Below are positions 9,570 to 17,405 of a DNA stretch of 64,000 nt, piece by piece. The DNA comes from Sulfuritalea sp. (GTDB taxonomy: Bacteria > Pseudomonadota > Gammaproteobacteria > Burkholderiales > Rhodocyclaceae). How positions within the stretch are numbered: position 1 is the first letter of the stretch; every line of letters begins with the position of its first letter. The notes beneath the pieces were generated by a model. The model ran no database searches, had not been told where the DNA came from, and saw only the letters and a program-made list of their open reading frames with translations. The stretch spans positions 1 to 64,000 of the forward strand of contig JALHPU010000016.1 in assembly GCA_022842325.1 (NCBI GenBank), given 5' to 3'. A program made the position numbers and the translations under genes.

Positions 9570-10001
9570 ATGAAGAAAACCGTCACCATCCTTCTCGCAT
9601 CGCTGCTGACCGTCATCGTGGGTTGCGCCAGCTACGAGCCTCTGGTTTCGATGCGCGGCGCCGATGTCGCCGCACCCGACACGGCCCCCGCGGTCACCAC
9701 CTATGTCGGCAAGCGGCCGGGCACGCAATCTGTCGTGGCGCGCACCTTCAGCACGCAGCCACCGGTGATTCCTCATGCGGTGGATAATTTCGACGAGGTG
9801 ACGCTCACCGAGAACCAGTGCCTGGATTGCCACGGCCCGGCCAACTACGTGAAGAAGAATTCGCCCAAGCTGGGCGACAGCCATTTCGTCGCCGGAACCA
9901 CGGCCTTCGATGCGTCGCGCCATGTCTGCACCAGCTGCCATGTCGCCCAGGTCGATGCGCCGGCGCTGGTCGAGAACCGTTTCATCGGCAACCTCAAGTA
10001 A
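9570..10001 (+). CDS. napB: Dihaem cytochrome c subunit NapB
   Basis: A 143-residue electron-transfer subunit of periplasmic nitrate reductase with two haem motifs, CLDCH and CTSCH, in the usual NapB spacing and with the family block YVGKRPGTQ. The N-terminus is a signal peptide that ends TVIVGCAS, which looks like a lipobox, so this NapB may be lipid-anchored; most NapB proteins are soluble. The start at 9570 follows a GGGGAG ribosome site. Its end overlaps the convergent napF by 8 bases. Confidence 0.94.
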   Translation: MKKTVTILLASLLTVIVGCASYEPLVSMRGADVAAPDTAPAVTTYVGKRPGTQSVVARTFSTQPPVIPHAVDNFDEVTLTENQCLDCHGPANYVKKNSPKLGDSHFVAGTTAFDASRHVCTSCHVAQVDAPALVENRFIGNLK

Positions 10002-10467
10002 GGCTGATCGCAGCAACCGGGCAGGGCGCCACGCAGGCGCCGCACCCGGTGCATACAGCAGTATCGACCTCGGCCAGCGGCGGCCCGCCGAGGCGCGGGC
10101 TGAAACGGATGGCGGCGACCGGGCAGGGGTCGCCGCAGACCCGGCACTCGACGCCGCGCTTGGCCAGGCAGTTGTCCGCCACCTGCGCCTTGATGCTCCA
10201 GGGCACCGCCTGAACGTCGGCGCGCAGCAGGGCGCCATCCGTGCAGGCCGTGGCGCAGGCGCCGCAGAAGCTACATTCGCCGCGCTTGAAATCCACTTCC
10301 GGATAGCCGCGCACCACCACGATGATGTGTGTCGGGCAAACCGGCACGCAGGCAGCGCAGCGCGAACAGGCATCGACAAAAAGCTTCTCGTCCAGGGCCC
10401 AGGGCGGGCGTTGCGGTGTGGCGCGGGCCTTGAAATCGCCCCGCATGAATTGTCTGCGACTGACCAT
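9994..10467 (-). CDS. napF: Ferredoxin-type protein NapF
   Basis: A 157-residue iron-sulfur protein with four [4Fe-4S] motifs (CSRCAACVPVCP, CSFCGACATACT, CRVCGDPCP, CTGCGACVAPCP) and the N-terminus VSRRQFMRG. NapF is a cytoplasmic protein that helps mature NapA's iron-sulfur cluster in other bacteria. The ATG at 10467 is used because the family N-terminus starts there; an upstream in-frame extension to 10620 has no family character. Unusually it is encoded on the opposite strand, convergent with napB, rather than as part of the nap operon. Confidence 0.9.
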   Translation of the reverse strand: MVSRRQFMRGDFKARATPQRPPWALDEKLFVDACSRCAACVPVCPTHIIVVVRGYPEVDFKRGECSFCGACATACTDGALLRADVQAVPWSIKAQVADNCLAKRGVECRVCGDPCPVAAIRFSPRLGGPPLAEVDTAVCTGCGACVAPCPVAAISLT

Positions 10468-10581
10468 GGAAGTGTTTGTTTGAAAGCAGGGATCGATTTT
10501 GCCTGCGCGACGCCGCTCACGCCAGTTTGATTGCGGCTTTCCGGACCCACGGCAAGCACCGGGTGCGATGCTGAATATTCG

Positions 10582-10618
10582 TTGACGCATATATATCTGT
10601 CGGCGTATATTAGCACCC
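10582..10618 (+). promoter_or_regulatory. Promoter and AT-rich operator of the first arsR
   Basis: TTGACG (10582-10587) and TATATT (10606-10611) are spaced by 18 bases. The start site expected 7 bases later falls on or next to the ATG at 10619, so the mRNA may be leaderless. The stretch between the boxes is an imperfect AT-rich dyad (ATATATA facing TATATTA), a plausible ArsR-family operator. Confidence 0.65.
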
Positions 10619-10957
10619 ATGGATACTCAAGTCACCTTCGATGCCCTGGCCGACGCCACGCGCCGGCGCATTCTGGCCCTGCTGGTGAATCAGGGCGAGT
10701 TGTGCGTATGCGAACTCACCAGCGCGCTGGATGACACCCAGCCCAAGATTTCGCGCCACCTCGGCGTGCTCAAGGATGCTGGTATCGTGATTCCGCGCCG
10801 GGAGGGTACCTGGATGTTCTACCGGCTCGCGGAGTCGATGCCGGCATGGGTTGCAGCACTGCTGGCGACGCTCACCGCCGGCGCGGTGCCCGAGCTGAAG
10901 GCGGACGCCCGGCGCCTGAAGGCGATGGCCGACCGCCCCGAGCGTTGCGCCGCCTGA
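10619..10957 (+). CDS. arsR: ArsR-family metalloregulator, CXC type
   Basis: A 112-residue winged-helix repressor. The recognition helix region is TQPKISRHLGVLKDAGIV, and the metalloid-sensing motif ELCVCELT (Cys29 and Cys31) is in the place seen in E. coli-type ArsR, which binds As(III) or Sb(III) with a third ligand. It lies 10 bases upstream of a permease gene and directly behind its own promoter, as expected for an autoregulated resistance operon. The promoter spacing suggests a leaderless transcript. Arsenite is the most likely inducer, inferred from the motif and from the arsenic genes elsewhere in the window. Confidence 0.88.
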   Translation: MDTQVTFDALADATRRRILALLVNQGELCVCELTSALDDTQPKISRHLGVLKDAGIVIPRREGTWMFYRLAESMPAWVAALLATLTAGAVPELKADARRLKAMADRPERCAA

Positions 10958-10967
10958 AAGCCGGATC

Positions 10968-12011
10968 ATGAACACTTTGGCGGAAACTCCCCGACGCCCG
11001 GCCCCGTGGGGCTGGCTGGCACTCGGTGTGGCCGCCTGGATCGCGGCCTACGCCAGCCTCGTCCCGTTTGCCGATGCGCTGATCGCCGCCCTCGGGCTCA
11101 CGCGCCAGACGCATCTGGGCGAAGCCCTGCATTTCTTCTTCTACGACACGCCCAAGGTGCTGCTACTGCTCACCGGCATCGTCTTCCTGATGGGGGTGAT
11201 CCACACCTTTGTCTCGCCCGAACGCACGCGCGCCATGCTCTCGGGCAAGCGGCTCGGCGTCGGCAACGTAATGGCCGCCAGCCTCGGCATCGTTACGCCG
11301 TTTTGTTCCTGTTCGGCCGTGCCGCTGTTCATCGGCTTCCTGTCCGCCGGCGTGCCGCTCGGCGTTACCTTCTCCTTCCTGATTTCGGCGCCGATGGTCA
11401 ATGAAGTGGCGCTGGCACTGCTGTTCGGCCTGTTCGGCTGGAAGGTCGCGGCGCTGTATCTCGGCCTTGGCCTGACGGTCGCCATCGTCGCCGGACTGAT
11501 CATCGGCAAGCTCGGCATGGAGCGCCACCTGGAGGACTGGGTGCGCGCCATGCAGGCCACGCAGAGCGCCGACGCCACCAGCGCAGCCATAGCCTGGGCC
11601 GAGCGCATCGCCGCCGGTGTCGCGCACGTCAGGGACATCGTCGGCAAGGTCTGGCCCTGGATCCTGGCCGGCATCGCGCTCGGCGCCGGCATCCACGGTT
11701 ACGTGCCGGAAGATTTCATGGCTTCGATCATGGGCCGCGATGCGCCGTGGTGGTCGCTGCCCGCCGCCGTGCTGATCGGCGTGCCGATGTATACCAATGC
11801 CGCGGGCATCCTGCCGATCATCGAGGCGCTGATCGGCAAGGGCGCCGCGCTGGGCACTGTGCTCGCCTTCATGATGAGCGTGATCGCCCTCTCGCTGCCG
11901 GAAATGATCATCCTGCGCAAGGTGCTCAAGCCGCCGCTGATCGCCACCTTCGCCGGTGTCGTCGCGGCCGGCATTCTGGTCGTCGGCATCGTCTTCAACG
12001 CAGTTCTTTAA
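10968..12011 (+). CDS. ArsP-like permease (DUF318 family)
   Basis: A 347-residue membrane protein with about eight hydrophobic segments and the family motif TPFCSCSAVPLFIGF, whose paired cysteines are typical of the ArsP/DUF318 permeases. Characterised ArsP members export trivalent organoarsenicals; others in the family are uncharacterised. A second family motif, GVPMYTNAAGILPI, is present in the C-terminal half. It sits between arsR and a CXXC thioredoxin, so efflux of a metalloid is the natural reading, but the substrate cannot be told from sequence. Confidence 0.82.
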   Translation: MNTLAETPRRPAPWGWLALGVAAWIAAYASLVPFADALIAALGLTRQTHLGEALHFFFYDTPKVLLLLTGIVFLMGVIHTFVSPERTRAMLSGKRLGVGNVMAASLGIVTPFCSCSAVPLFIGFLSAGVPLGVTFSFLISAPMVNEVALALLFGLFGWKVAALYLGLGLTVAIVAGLIIGKLGMERHLEDWVRAMQATQSADATSAAIAWAERIAAGVAHVRDIVGKVWPWILAGIALGAGIHGYVPEDFMASIMGRDAPWWSLPAAVLIGVPMYTNAAGILPIIEALIGKGAALGTVLAFMMSVIALSLPEMIILRKVLKPPLIATFAGVVAAGILVVGIVFNAVL

Positions 12012-12021
12012 GGAGTTTCCG

Positions 12022-12138
12022 ATGGCTGAATCCGTGCTGCATCCTTCCATCGTGGCGATGGTTCCGCTCGCCGTTGCGCCAGCGCCGTGCGTCCCTTCGG
12101 GAACTTTCGTGGCCGCATTCTTTTGGAGCGCAGAATGA
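12022..12138 (+). CDS. Small ORF of 38 codons containing the dispersed repeat
   Basis: An ATG at 12022 has a good ribosome site (AAGGAG, six bases upstream) and opens 38 codons beginning MAESVLHPSIV and ending FFWSAE. The stop overlaps the ATG of the next gene (ATGA), so it could couple translation from the permease to the thioredoxin. A degenerate copy of the dispersed repeat (12070-12093) lies inside and is read as AVAPAPC. I recognise no family. It could be a real small protein, a leader peptide, or the remains of a permease-thioredoxin spacer. Confidence 0.4.
   Translation: MAESVLHPSIVAMVPLAVAPAPCVPSGTFVAAFFWSAE
12070..12093 (+). repeat. Dispersed repeat, degenerate copy 3
   Basis: It matches GCCGTTGCGCCAGCGCCG and then diverges (TGCGTCC instead of ACTCCTG). 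It lies between the permease and thioredoxin genes. Confidence 0.45.
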
Positions 12139-12365
12139 AGAACATCAAAGTCCTCGGCACCGGCTGCGCCAACTGCCAGAACACGCTGAAACTCATCGCT
12201 GAAGCCGCGCAGGCCAAAGGCATCGAAGTCGCTCTGGAGAAAGTCGAAGACCTGCAGCAGATCATGCGTTACGGGGTCATGAGCACGCCCGGCGTGGTGA
12301 TCGACGGCAAGGTAGTCCATGCCGGCGGCGTGCCGACGCGGGCCAAGGTCGAAAGCTGGTTGTGA
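12135..12365 (+). CDS. Small thioredoxin-like protein (CANC active site)
   Basis: A 76-residue glutaredoxin-sized thioredoxin-fold protein with the motif GTGCANCQNTLKL and the cis-proline segment MSTPGVVIDGK. This small family, often called redox-active disulfide protein 2, is commonly encoded next to ArsP/DUF318 permeases, as here. There is no signal peptide, so it acts in the cytoplasm. The start at 12135 follows GGAG. A second module of permease plus CXXC thioredoxin is at 23557-25248, and the two thioredoxins are clear paralogues (shared KxLGTGCAxCQ). Confidence 0.88.
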   Translation: MKNIKVLGTGCANCQNTLKLIAEAAQAKGIEVALEKVEDLQQIMRYGVMSTPGVVIDGKVVHAGGVPTRAKVESWL

Positions 12366-12512
12366 CAGCAGAGTGGTCCCGCTCGGACGCCTCCCGCCTG
12401 TCACAAATTCTCACCAATTGCGGCTGGACGTTCAGCTGGATCAGTCTAGCCTGATATTGTAGTTGGATAGAAACAGAGCTTGCTTCATTCATTTACCGGA
12501 AAGGAACCAATC

Positions 12513-12896
12513 ATGAAACTCACATACATTGCGCTGCTGGCAGTACTTGGCGCATCGCTTGCCGCGCCGGTCGCCGCACAGCCGGGTAGCGGTCAGGGCA
12601 TGGGGCCGGGTCAGGGAATGGGCCCAGGGGGCGGCGGCATGGGGCCGGGCGGCGGCATGGGCATGCGTTTCAAGTTCGACAAGGACAACACGCCGGGCTG
12701 GGCGCTGATGAGCGCCGAAGAACGCACGGCACATAGCCAGAAGATGCATGCCGCCAAGACCTACGACGAATGCAAGGCGTTGCAGACCGAACATCATCAG
12801 GCGATGGAAGCGCGCGCCAAGGAGAAGGGCGCAAAGTTGCCGGCGCCGGGCGCCAACGGCTGCGACCGCATGAAGGCACGCGGTTTCTTCAAGTAG
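12513..12896 (+). CDS. Secreted Gly/Met/Pro-rich protein of unknown function
   Basis: A 127-residue protein with a clear signal peptide (cleavage after PVAA) followed by a low-complexity stretch of GMGPG-type repeats (residues ~25-50). A conserved-looking helical part comes next, WALMSAEERTAHSQKMH, with two cysteines near the C-terminus (DECKAL and NGCDRM). Methionine- and histidine-rich periplasmic proteins often bind copper or other soft metals, and the neighbours are metal exporters, so metal binding is a reasonable guess only. The start at 12513 follows GGAAAGGAA. No family name is assigned. Confidence 0.7.
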   Translation: MKLTYIALLAVLGASLAAPVAAQPGSGQGMGPGQGMGPGGGGMGPGGGMGMRFKFDKDNTPGWALMSAEERTAHSQKMHAAKTYDECKALQTEHHQAMEARAKEKGAKLPAPGANGCDRMKARGFFK

Positions 12897-12972
12897 GGCG
12901 CGACCGAATCATGCCGCGTCGCCACCTTGGCCGCATCCTGGTCGCGTGTTTGCAGGCCGGGTCGCGGCCCGG

Positions 12973-13878
12973 ATGAGCCAACACTCGCATCATCATGGCC
13001 CGACTGCTTTCAGTCGGGCCTTTGCCATTGGTATCGCGCTGAACCTGGCCTTCGTCGTGGTGGAGGCCGTCTATGGCTGGCGGGTGGGGTCGCTGGCGCT
13101 GCTGGCCGACGCCGGCCACAATCTCTCGGACGTGGCCGGGCTGGTACTGGCCTGGGTAGCCGCGCTGGCCGCGGGCCGCCAGCCCGATGCGCGACATACC
13201 TACGGCTGGCAGCGTGCTTCGATCCTGGCCGCCTTCGCCAACGCCGTGCTGCTGCTGGTGGCGATGGGGTCGCTGTTGTGGGAAGCCGGACACCGCCTGC
13301 AATCTCCGGCACCGACCGACGGCGTCACGATCATGGCCATCGCCGCGATCGGTGTACTGGTCAATGGCGCGACGGCCGCGCTGTTCATGTCCGGCAGCAA
13401 ATCGGACATGAATATCCGCGGCGCCTTCCTGCACATGGCCGCCGATGCTCTCGTATCGCTCGGCGTGGTGGCGGCCGGCGCGCTGTATCTGTGGACCGGC
13501 TGGGCCTGGCTCGATCCCGTCACCAGCATGGCGATCGCGCTGGTGATCATCGCCGGCACCTGGGGTCTGTTCCGTCAGTCCCTGCACCTGCTGTTCGACG
13601 GCGTGCCGGAAAGTGTCGACCTTGCCGAGGTGGATGGCCTGCTGCGCGCCTTGCCCGGAGTCGAGGATGTGCATGACCTGCATGTCTGGGCCATGAGCAC
13701 TACCGATATTGCATTGACCGCACATCTGGTGATGCCCGGAGGACATCCGGGCGACGCCTTCCTCGAACAGATCGGCCATGAGTTGCACGACCGGTTTCAC
13801 ATCACGCATCCGACGATCCAGATCGAGTTCGATGGCATGGATCACGGCTGCGCCCCACCACTCAGAACTTATGAATAA
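12973..13878 (+). CDS. Cation diffusion facilitator (CzcD/ZitB type)
   Basis: A 301-residue CDF metal exporter with six membrane segments. The two metal-site motifs are visible: HNLSD in segment II (ADAGHNLSD) and HMAAD in segment V, giving the HxxxD arrangement typical of Zn/Co/Cd exporters. It begins with a His-rich tail (SQHSHHHGP) and ends in a cytoplasmic domain with VEDVHDLHVW. The start at 12973 puts the His-rich tail first, as in relatives; an in-frame start at 12946 adds nine residues. A perfect terminator-like hairpin lies within the first codons. Confidence 0.9.
   Translation: MSQHSHHHGPTAFSRAFAIGIALNLAFVVVEAVYGWRVGSLALLADAGHNLSDVAGLVLAWVAALAAGRQPDARHTYGWQRASILAAFANAVLLLVAMGSLLWEAGHRLQSPAPTDGVTIMAIAAIGVLVNGATAALFMSGSKSDMNIRGAFLHMAADALVSLGVVAAGALYLWTGWAWLDPVTSMAIALVIIAGTWGLFRQSLHLLFDGVPESVDLAEVDGLLRALPGVEDVHDLHVWAMSTTDIALTAHLVMPGGHPGDAFLEQIGHELHDRFHITHPTIQIEFDGMDHGCAPPLRTYE
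12997..13023 (+). terminator. Terminator-like hairpin inside the start of the CDF gene
   Basis: Ten-base perfect arms GGCCCGACTG (12997-13006) and CAGTCGGGCC (13011-13020) close a CTTT loop and are followed by TTTG. It falls in codons 9-16 of the CDF gene. It may end transcripts from the upstream gene or attenuate the exporter. Confidence 0.6.
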
Positions 13879-14019
13879 ATCTACTGCGCGTGCCGGATCG
13901 GGGATTAGGCGGTACTCGCTATCCTCACATATAACAACATATGTTCCGGTAGCTGCGTTCCGGCCGCACCCCGCTGCGGCCCGCTCGCAACGATTTCTTC
14001 AAAAGTTCGGTACTTCAAA

Positions 14020-15078
14020 ATGAACACACCCAATCCGCCCGTCCCCGTCAGTTTCCCGCTCATCGTCAAGGCCTTCGCTCCCGGCTGGCCCGCCGCCGTC
14101 ATGGGCACCGGCGCCTTCGCCCTGACCACGCTGCATTTCTCGCACCAGGTGCCGGCTCTGGCCGGACTGGCCTGGGCGCTGCACTGGTTCAACCTGGTCC
14201 TGTTCGCAGCGATCAGCGTGCCCTGGCTGTTGCGCTGGATCATGGCGTGGCCGGCGGTGGCAATGACCTTTAAGCATCCGGTGGCGGCCAATTTCTATCC
14301 GTCCTACGCCATTGCCCTGCTGGTGCTGGCCGGAGAATTGCGCGCCTTCGGCGGCCACGAGTCGCTGGCACTGGCTGCCTGGTGGATCGGGGTGGTCCTG
14401 TTGTTCGGCCTGACGCTGAGCGTGCTGATTGCCATCCTGCAGGGCGAACACGTCAATCTCGACCACATCACACCCGGCATCTTCATCCCGCCGGTCGGGC
14501 TGGTGATCATTCCGGTGGCCGGTGCGCCCCTGTTGGCCAGCCAGCCCGAGGCCTTGCGCGACCTGGCGCTGACCATCAATGCCATCGGCCTCGGCTCCGG
14601 CGTGATCATGTATCTGGCACTGCTGGCGCTGGCCTTCCATCGCTTCTACGTGCACAAGCGCCTGCCGCCGACCATGGCGCCGACCTTCTGGATCAATCTC
14701 GCGCCGGTGGGCGTGACCGTGATCAGCGTGCTGAATCTGGTGGCCGCGACGCCCTTTGCCGGCGACATGGCGCCCTATCTGATGGCGATGTTCCTGCTCT
14801 GGGGTTTCGGCGCCTTCTGGCTGCTACTGTCCATCCTGTTTACCTGGTCGGTGAGGAAGATCGCCCCCTTGCCCTTTTCCCTGGCCTGGTGGGCCTTCAC
14901 CTTTCCGCTGGGCGCCTTCACCCTCGGCAGCCAGCGCCTCGCCGAAGTCACCGGGCTCGATACGCCGCTGGCATTCGGCTGGCTGGCGTGGCTGCTCCTC
15001 GTCGGCATCTGGTCGCTGACGCTGGTCAAGACCATCGCCGGCGTCGCCAGCGGAAAACTGTTTCAACCCCATCCCTGA
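14020..15078 (+). CDS. SLAC1/TDT-family anion transporter
   Basis: A 352-residue protein with about ten hydrophobic segments. The N-terminal PGWPAAVMGTGAFAL and the repeated pattern of helices with small residues fit the TDT family (TehA, Mae1, SLAC1, Ssu1). Members move anions such as dicarboxylates, chloride, nitrate, sulfite or tellurite-related species; the substrate here is unknown. The gene stands alone, 141 bases after the CDF gene. The upstream spacer contains the small AT-rich palindrome ACATATGT near 13937, which may be an operator. Sulfite or nitrate would fit the metabolic surroundings, but this is only inference. Confidence 0.8.
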   Translation: MNTPNPPVPVSFPLIVKAFAPGWPAAVMGTGAFALTTLHFSHQVPALAGLAWALHWFNLVLFAAISVPWLLRWIMAWPAVAMTFKHPVAANFYPSYAIALLVLAGELRAFGGHESLALAAWWIGVVLLFGLTLSVLIAILQGEHVNLDHITPGIFIPPVGLVIIPVAGAPLLASQPEALRDLALTINAIGLGSGVIMYLALLALAFHRFYVHKRLPPTMAPTFWINLAPVGVTVISVLNLVAATPFAGDMAPYLMAMFLLWGFGAFWLLLSILFTWSVRKIAPLPFSLAWWAFTFPLGAFTLGSQRLAEVTGLDTPLAFGWLAWLLLVGIWSLTLVKTIAGVASGKLFQPHP

Positions 15079-15141
15079 GCTGGATGCCGGATCGAACCAG
15101 GGCGTGAAGCGATGACATGGCTGGCGACTCCGCGCTGTCGC

Positions 15142-15186
15142 TTGACTGGCCCGGGTATGCCCGCTAAGATAGTAACCAATTACTAT
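15142..15186 (+). promoter_or_regulatory. Promoter and palindromic TetR operator
   Basis: TTGACT (15142-15147) and TAAGAT (15165-15170) are 17 bases apart. The perfect palindrome ATAGTAACCAATTACTAT (15169-15186) overlaps the -10 box and start site, 18 bases before the TetR gene. Autorepression of the whole downstream operon is the natural reading. Confidence 0.85.
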
Positions 15187-15204
15187 CTATTGGACTGAGC
15201 CGGG

Positions 15205-15819
15205 ATGCACACCGAATCCAAACCGCGCAACCTGCCTGCGGATCAGCGTCGGGCCGTCACGGTCGAAGCCGTCATCGAACTGACCGCCGAGCAGAATCCC
15301 GGCGACATCACTACCGCCGCAATCGCGCAACGCATGAACCTCACGCAGGGTGCGCTGTTCCGCCACTTCCCAAGCAAGGATGCGATCTGGCAGGCGGTCA
15401 TGGAATGGGTCGCCGAGCGGCTGCTGCAGCGGGTGGATAAGGCCATGCAGGACGCGGCATCGCCGCTGCTGGCGCTGGAGGCGGTGTTCATGACGCACAT
15501 CGAGTTCGTCGTGGCGCACCCCGGCGTGCCGCGCCTGCTGTTCGGCGAGTTGCAGCGGGCCGAAGACACGCCCGCCAAGCGCATGGCGCGCACCCTGATC
15601 GGCGCCTACAGAAAACGCCTGAGCGGCCTGATAGATGCGGGGAAAGCCTGCGGCGAAGTGGCGCCGGAGGTCGACACCGCAGCGGCCGTGATTGCCTTCA
15701 TCGGCAGCATCCAGGGCCTGGTCATGCAATCGCTGCTGAGCGGCAAGGCCAGACAAATGCGCGCCGACGCGCCGGGCGCTTTCGCCATCTACCGGCGCGG
15801 CATCGGGAGCGTCGAATGA
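15205..15819 (+). CDS. TetR/AcrR-family repressor
   Basis: A 204-residue regulator with an N-terminal helix-turn-helix (TTAAIAQRMNLTQGALFRHFPSKDAIW, residues ~37-63) and a variable ligand-binding C-terminal domain. It starts an operon of membrane and redox genes (15205-21518) and lies behind a strong promoter overlapped by a perfect palindrome, which is almost certainly its own operator. The following gene starts inside its last codons (4-base overlap). The ligand is unknown; TetR repressors of this architecture usually sense the substrate of the exporter they control. Confidence 0.9.
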   Translation: MHTESKPRNLPADQRRAVTVEAVIELTAEQNPGDITTAAIAQRMNLTQGALFRHFPSKDAIWQAVMEWVAERLLQRVDKAMQDAASPLLALEAVFMTHIEFVVAHPGVPRLLFGELQRAEDTPAKRMARTLIGAYRKRLSGLIDAGKACGEVAPEVDTAAAVIAFIGSIQGLVMQSLLSGKARQMRADAPGAFAIYRRGIGSVE

Positions 15820-16223
15820 AGCCGAATCGCCTGCTGAAATGGCTGGCCATCGCCGCCATCGCCTTTGGCCTGCTCACCGTGATCAGCGGCGGCCGCGCCC
15901 TGTTCGGCGGCGAGGCGGCGCGTGCCGAGCTGGGCAACATCGTGCCCTTCGTACTCTGGTTCAACTTCATCGCCGGCTTTGTCTATGTCGCCGCCGGCGC
16001 CGCGCTGCTGCTGGCAAAGCCCGGCGCCGCCAAGCTGGCCTTGCTGCTGGCGGTGACGACCGTTGTGGTATTCCTCGCCTTCATCGCCCACGTCGTGTCC
16101 GGCGGCGCCTATGAAATGCGCACCGTCGGCGCCCTGGCTATCCGTTCCCTGTTCTGGATCGTGGTCGCCGCGTTTGCCCTGCGCACCGCGAAAATGCTGT
16201 CAGCCCGGAGTCACGCCTCATGA
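15816..16223 (+). CDS. Small four-helix membrane protein, unknown function
   Basis: A 135-residue protein with four predicted membrane segments (around residues 8-25, 45-67, 75-98 and 107-125) and little else. I do not recognise a named family. It overlaps the TetR gene and the HlyD-type adaptor gene by 4 bases each, so it is translated with them and probably works at the same membrane complex. It could modulate the ABC exporter or take part in the redox side of the operon. Confidence 0.7.
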   Translation: MKPNRLLKWLAIAAIAFGLLTVISGGRALFGGEAARAELGNIVPFVLWFNFIAGFVYVAAGAALLLAKPGAAKLALLLAVTTVVVFLAFIAHVVSGGAYEMRTVGALAIRSLFWIVVAAFALRTAKMLSARSHAS

Positions 16224-17398
16224 AATCCCTGTTCAGCCGACGCAATGCATTCATCCTCGCCGGCATCGCGCTGGTGGCCGGTTTTGTCTGGGTCATGGCG
16301 CGCAGCGGGCCGCTGGCTCCGGTGCGGGTCACCGAAGTGCAGGTGGCGCGCGCCGACCTTGCGCCGGCGCTGTTCGGCATCGGCGTGGTCGAAGCGCGGC
16401 GCAGCTACCTGGTCGGCCCGACTACCGCCGGCCGTGTGCGCCGGGTAGCGGTCGATGTCGGCGAAGCGGTGACGGCCGGGCAGCTGCTGGCCGAGATGGA
16501 CCCGGTCGACCTCGACCAGCGCCTCGCCGCCACCGGCGCCGCCGCGGCGCGGGCGAAGAACGCGATCGACAGCTCTGCGGCGCAGTTGGCCGACAGCGTC
16601 GCCCGCCGCGAAGTCGCCGCGGCCAATGCGCGCCGCTATGACGACCTCGGCAAGAAGGGATTCGTCAGCTCCAGCGTCACCGAAGGCAAGTCGCAGGAAC
16701 TGAAATCCGCATCCGCGCAAGTATCGGCCGCCGAAGCCGGCCTGGCCGGTGCGCGCCAGGACCTGGCGCGGCTCGATGCCGAACGCGGCGCCGCGCAACA
16801 ACAGCGCGCCAACCTGCGCCTGCTGGCGCCTGCCGACGGCGTGGTCACCGCGCGCGATGCCGAGCCCGGTTCCACCGTCGTCGCCGGCCAGGCCGTGCTG
16901 CGCCTGGTGGCGGCGGACAGCCTGTGGGTCAAGCTGCGCCTCGACCAGCAGCGCTCGGCGGGGCTGCAGCTCGGCCTGCCGGCCGAGATCGTCTTGCGTT
17001 CGCGGCCGGGTCAGGTGCTGGCCGGCAAGGTCGCACGCATCGAAATGCTGAGCGACAGCGTGACCGAGGAACGCATTGCGCAAGTGAGTTTCGACGCGCC
17101 GCCGAAGGACGTCTCGGTCGGCGAAATGAGCGAAATCACGCTGCGCCTGCCGGGCATCCGCCACGCCCTGGTGGTGCCCAGCGCCGCCCTGCGCCAGCGC
17201 GACGGCAAGACCGGGGTCTGGGTCCATGCCGGCGGCAAGCTGAGTTTCGTCACGGTCAGGCCGGGCACCAGCGGCGCCGACGGCAGGGTGCAGATACTCG
17301 ACGGGCTCAAGGAAGGCGATGCGGTGGTCGTCCATAGCGAACGCGAGATCAGCGAACAGAGCCGGATTCGCGTGGTATCCGCGCTGGCCGCTTCCTGA
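16220..17398 (+). CDS. Periplasmic adaptor (HlyD/DevB type) of an ABC exporter
   Basis: A 392-residue membrane-fusion protein: one N-terminal membrane anchor (residues ~8-27), split biotinyl-lipoyl domain (VRRVAVDVGEAVTAGQLLAEMDP and RLLAPADGVVTARDAEPGSTV), a coiled coil between them (residues ~95-185) and a beta-barrel plus C-terminal domain. It connects an inner-membrane transporter to an outer-membrane channel. The genes downstream encode an FtsX-like permease and an ATPase, so the set resembles DevBCA or MacAB. No outer-membrane factor gene is nearby. Confidence 0.88.
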   Translation: MKSLFSRRNAFILAGIALVAGFVWVMARSGPLAPVRVTEVQVARADLAPALFGIGVVEARRSYLVGPTTAGRVRRVAVDVGEAVTAGQLLAEMDPVDLDQRLAATGAAAARAKNAIDSSAAQLADSVARREVAAANARRYDDLGKKGFVSSSVTEGKSQELKSASAQVSAAEAGLAGARQDLARLDAERGAAQQQRANLRLLAPADGVVTARDAEPGSTVVAGQAVLRLVAADSLWVKLRLDQQRSAGLQLGLPAEIVLRSRPGQVLAGKVARIEMLSDSVTEERIAQVSFDAPPKDVSVGEMSEITLRLPGIRHALVVPSAALRQRDGKTGVWVHAGGKLSFVTVRPGTSGADGRVQILDGLKEGDAVVVHSEREISEQSRIRVVSALAAS

Positions 17399-17405
17399 GT
17401 TCGCC

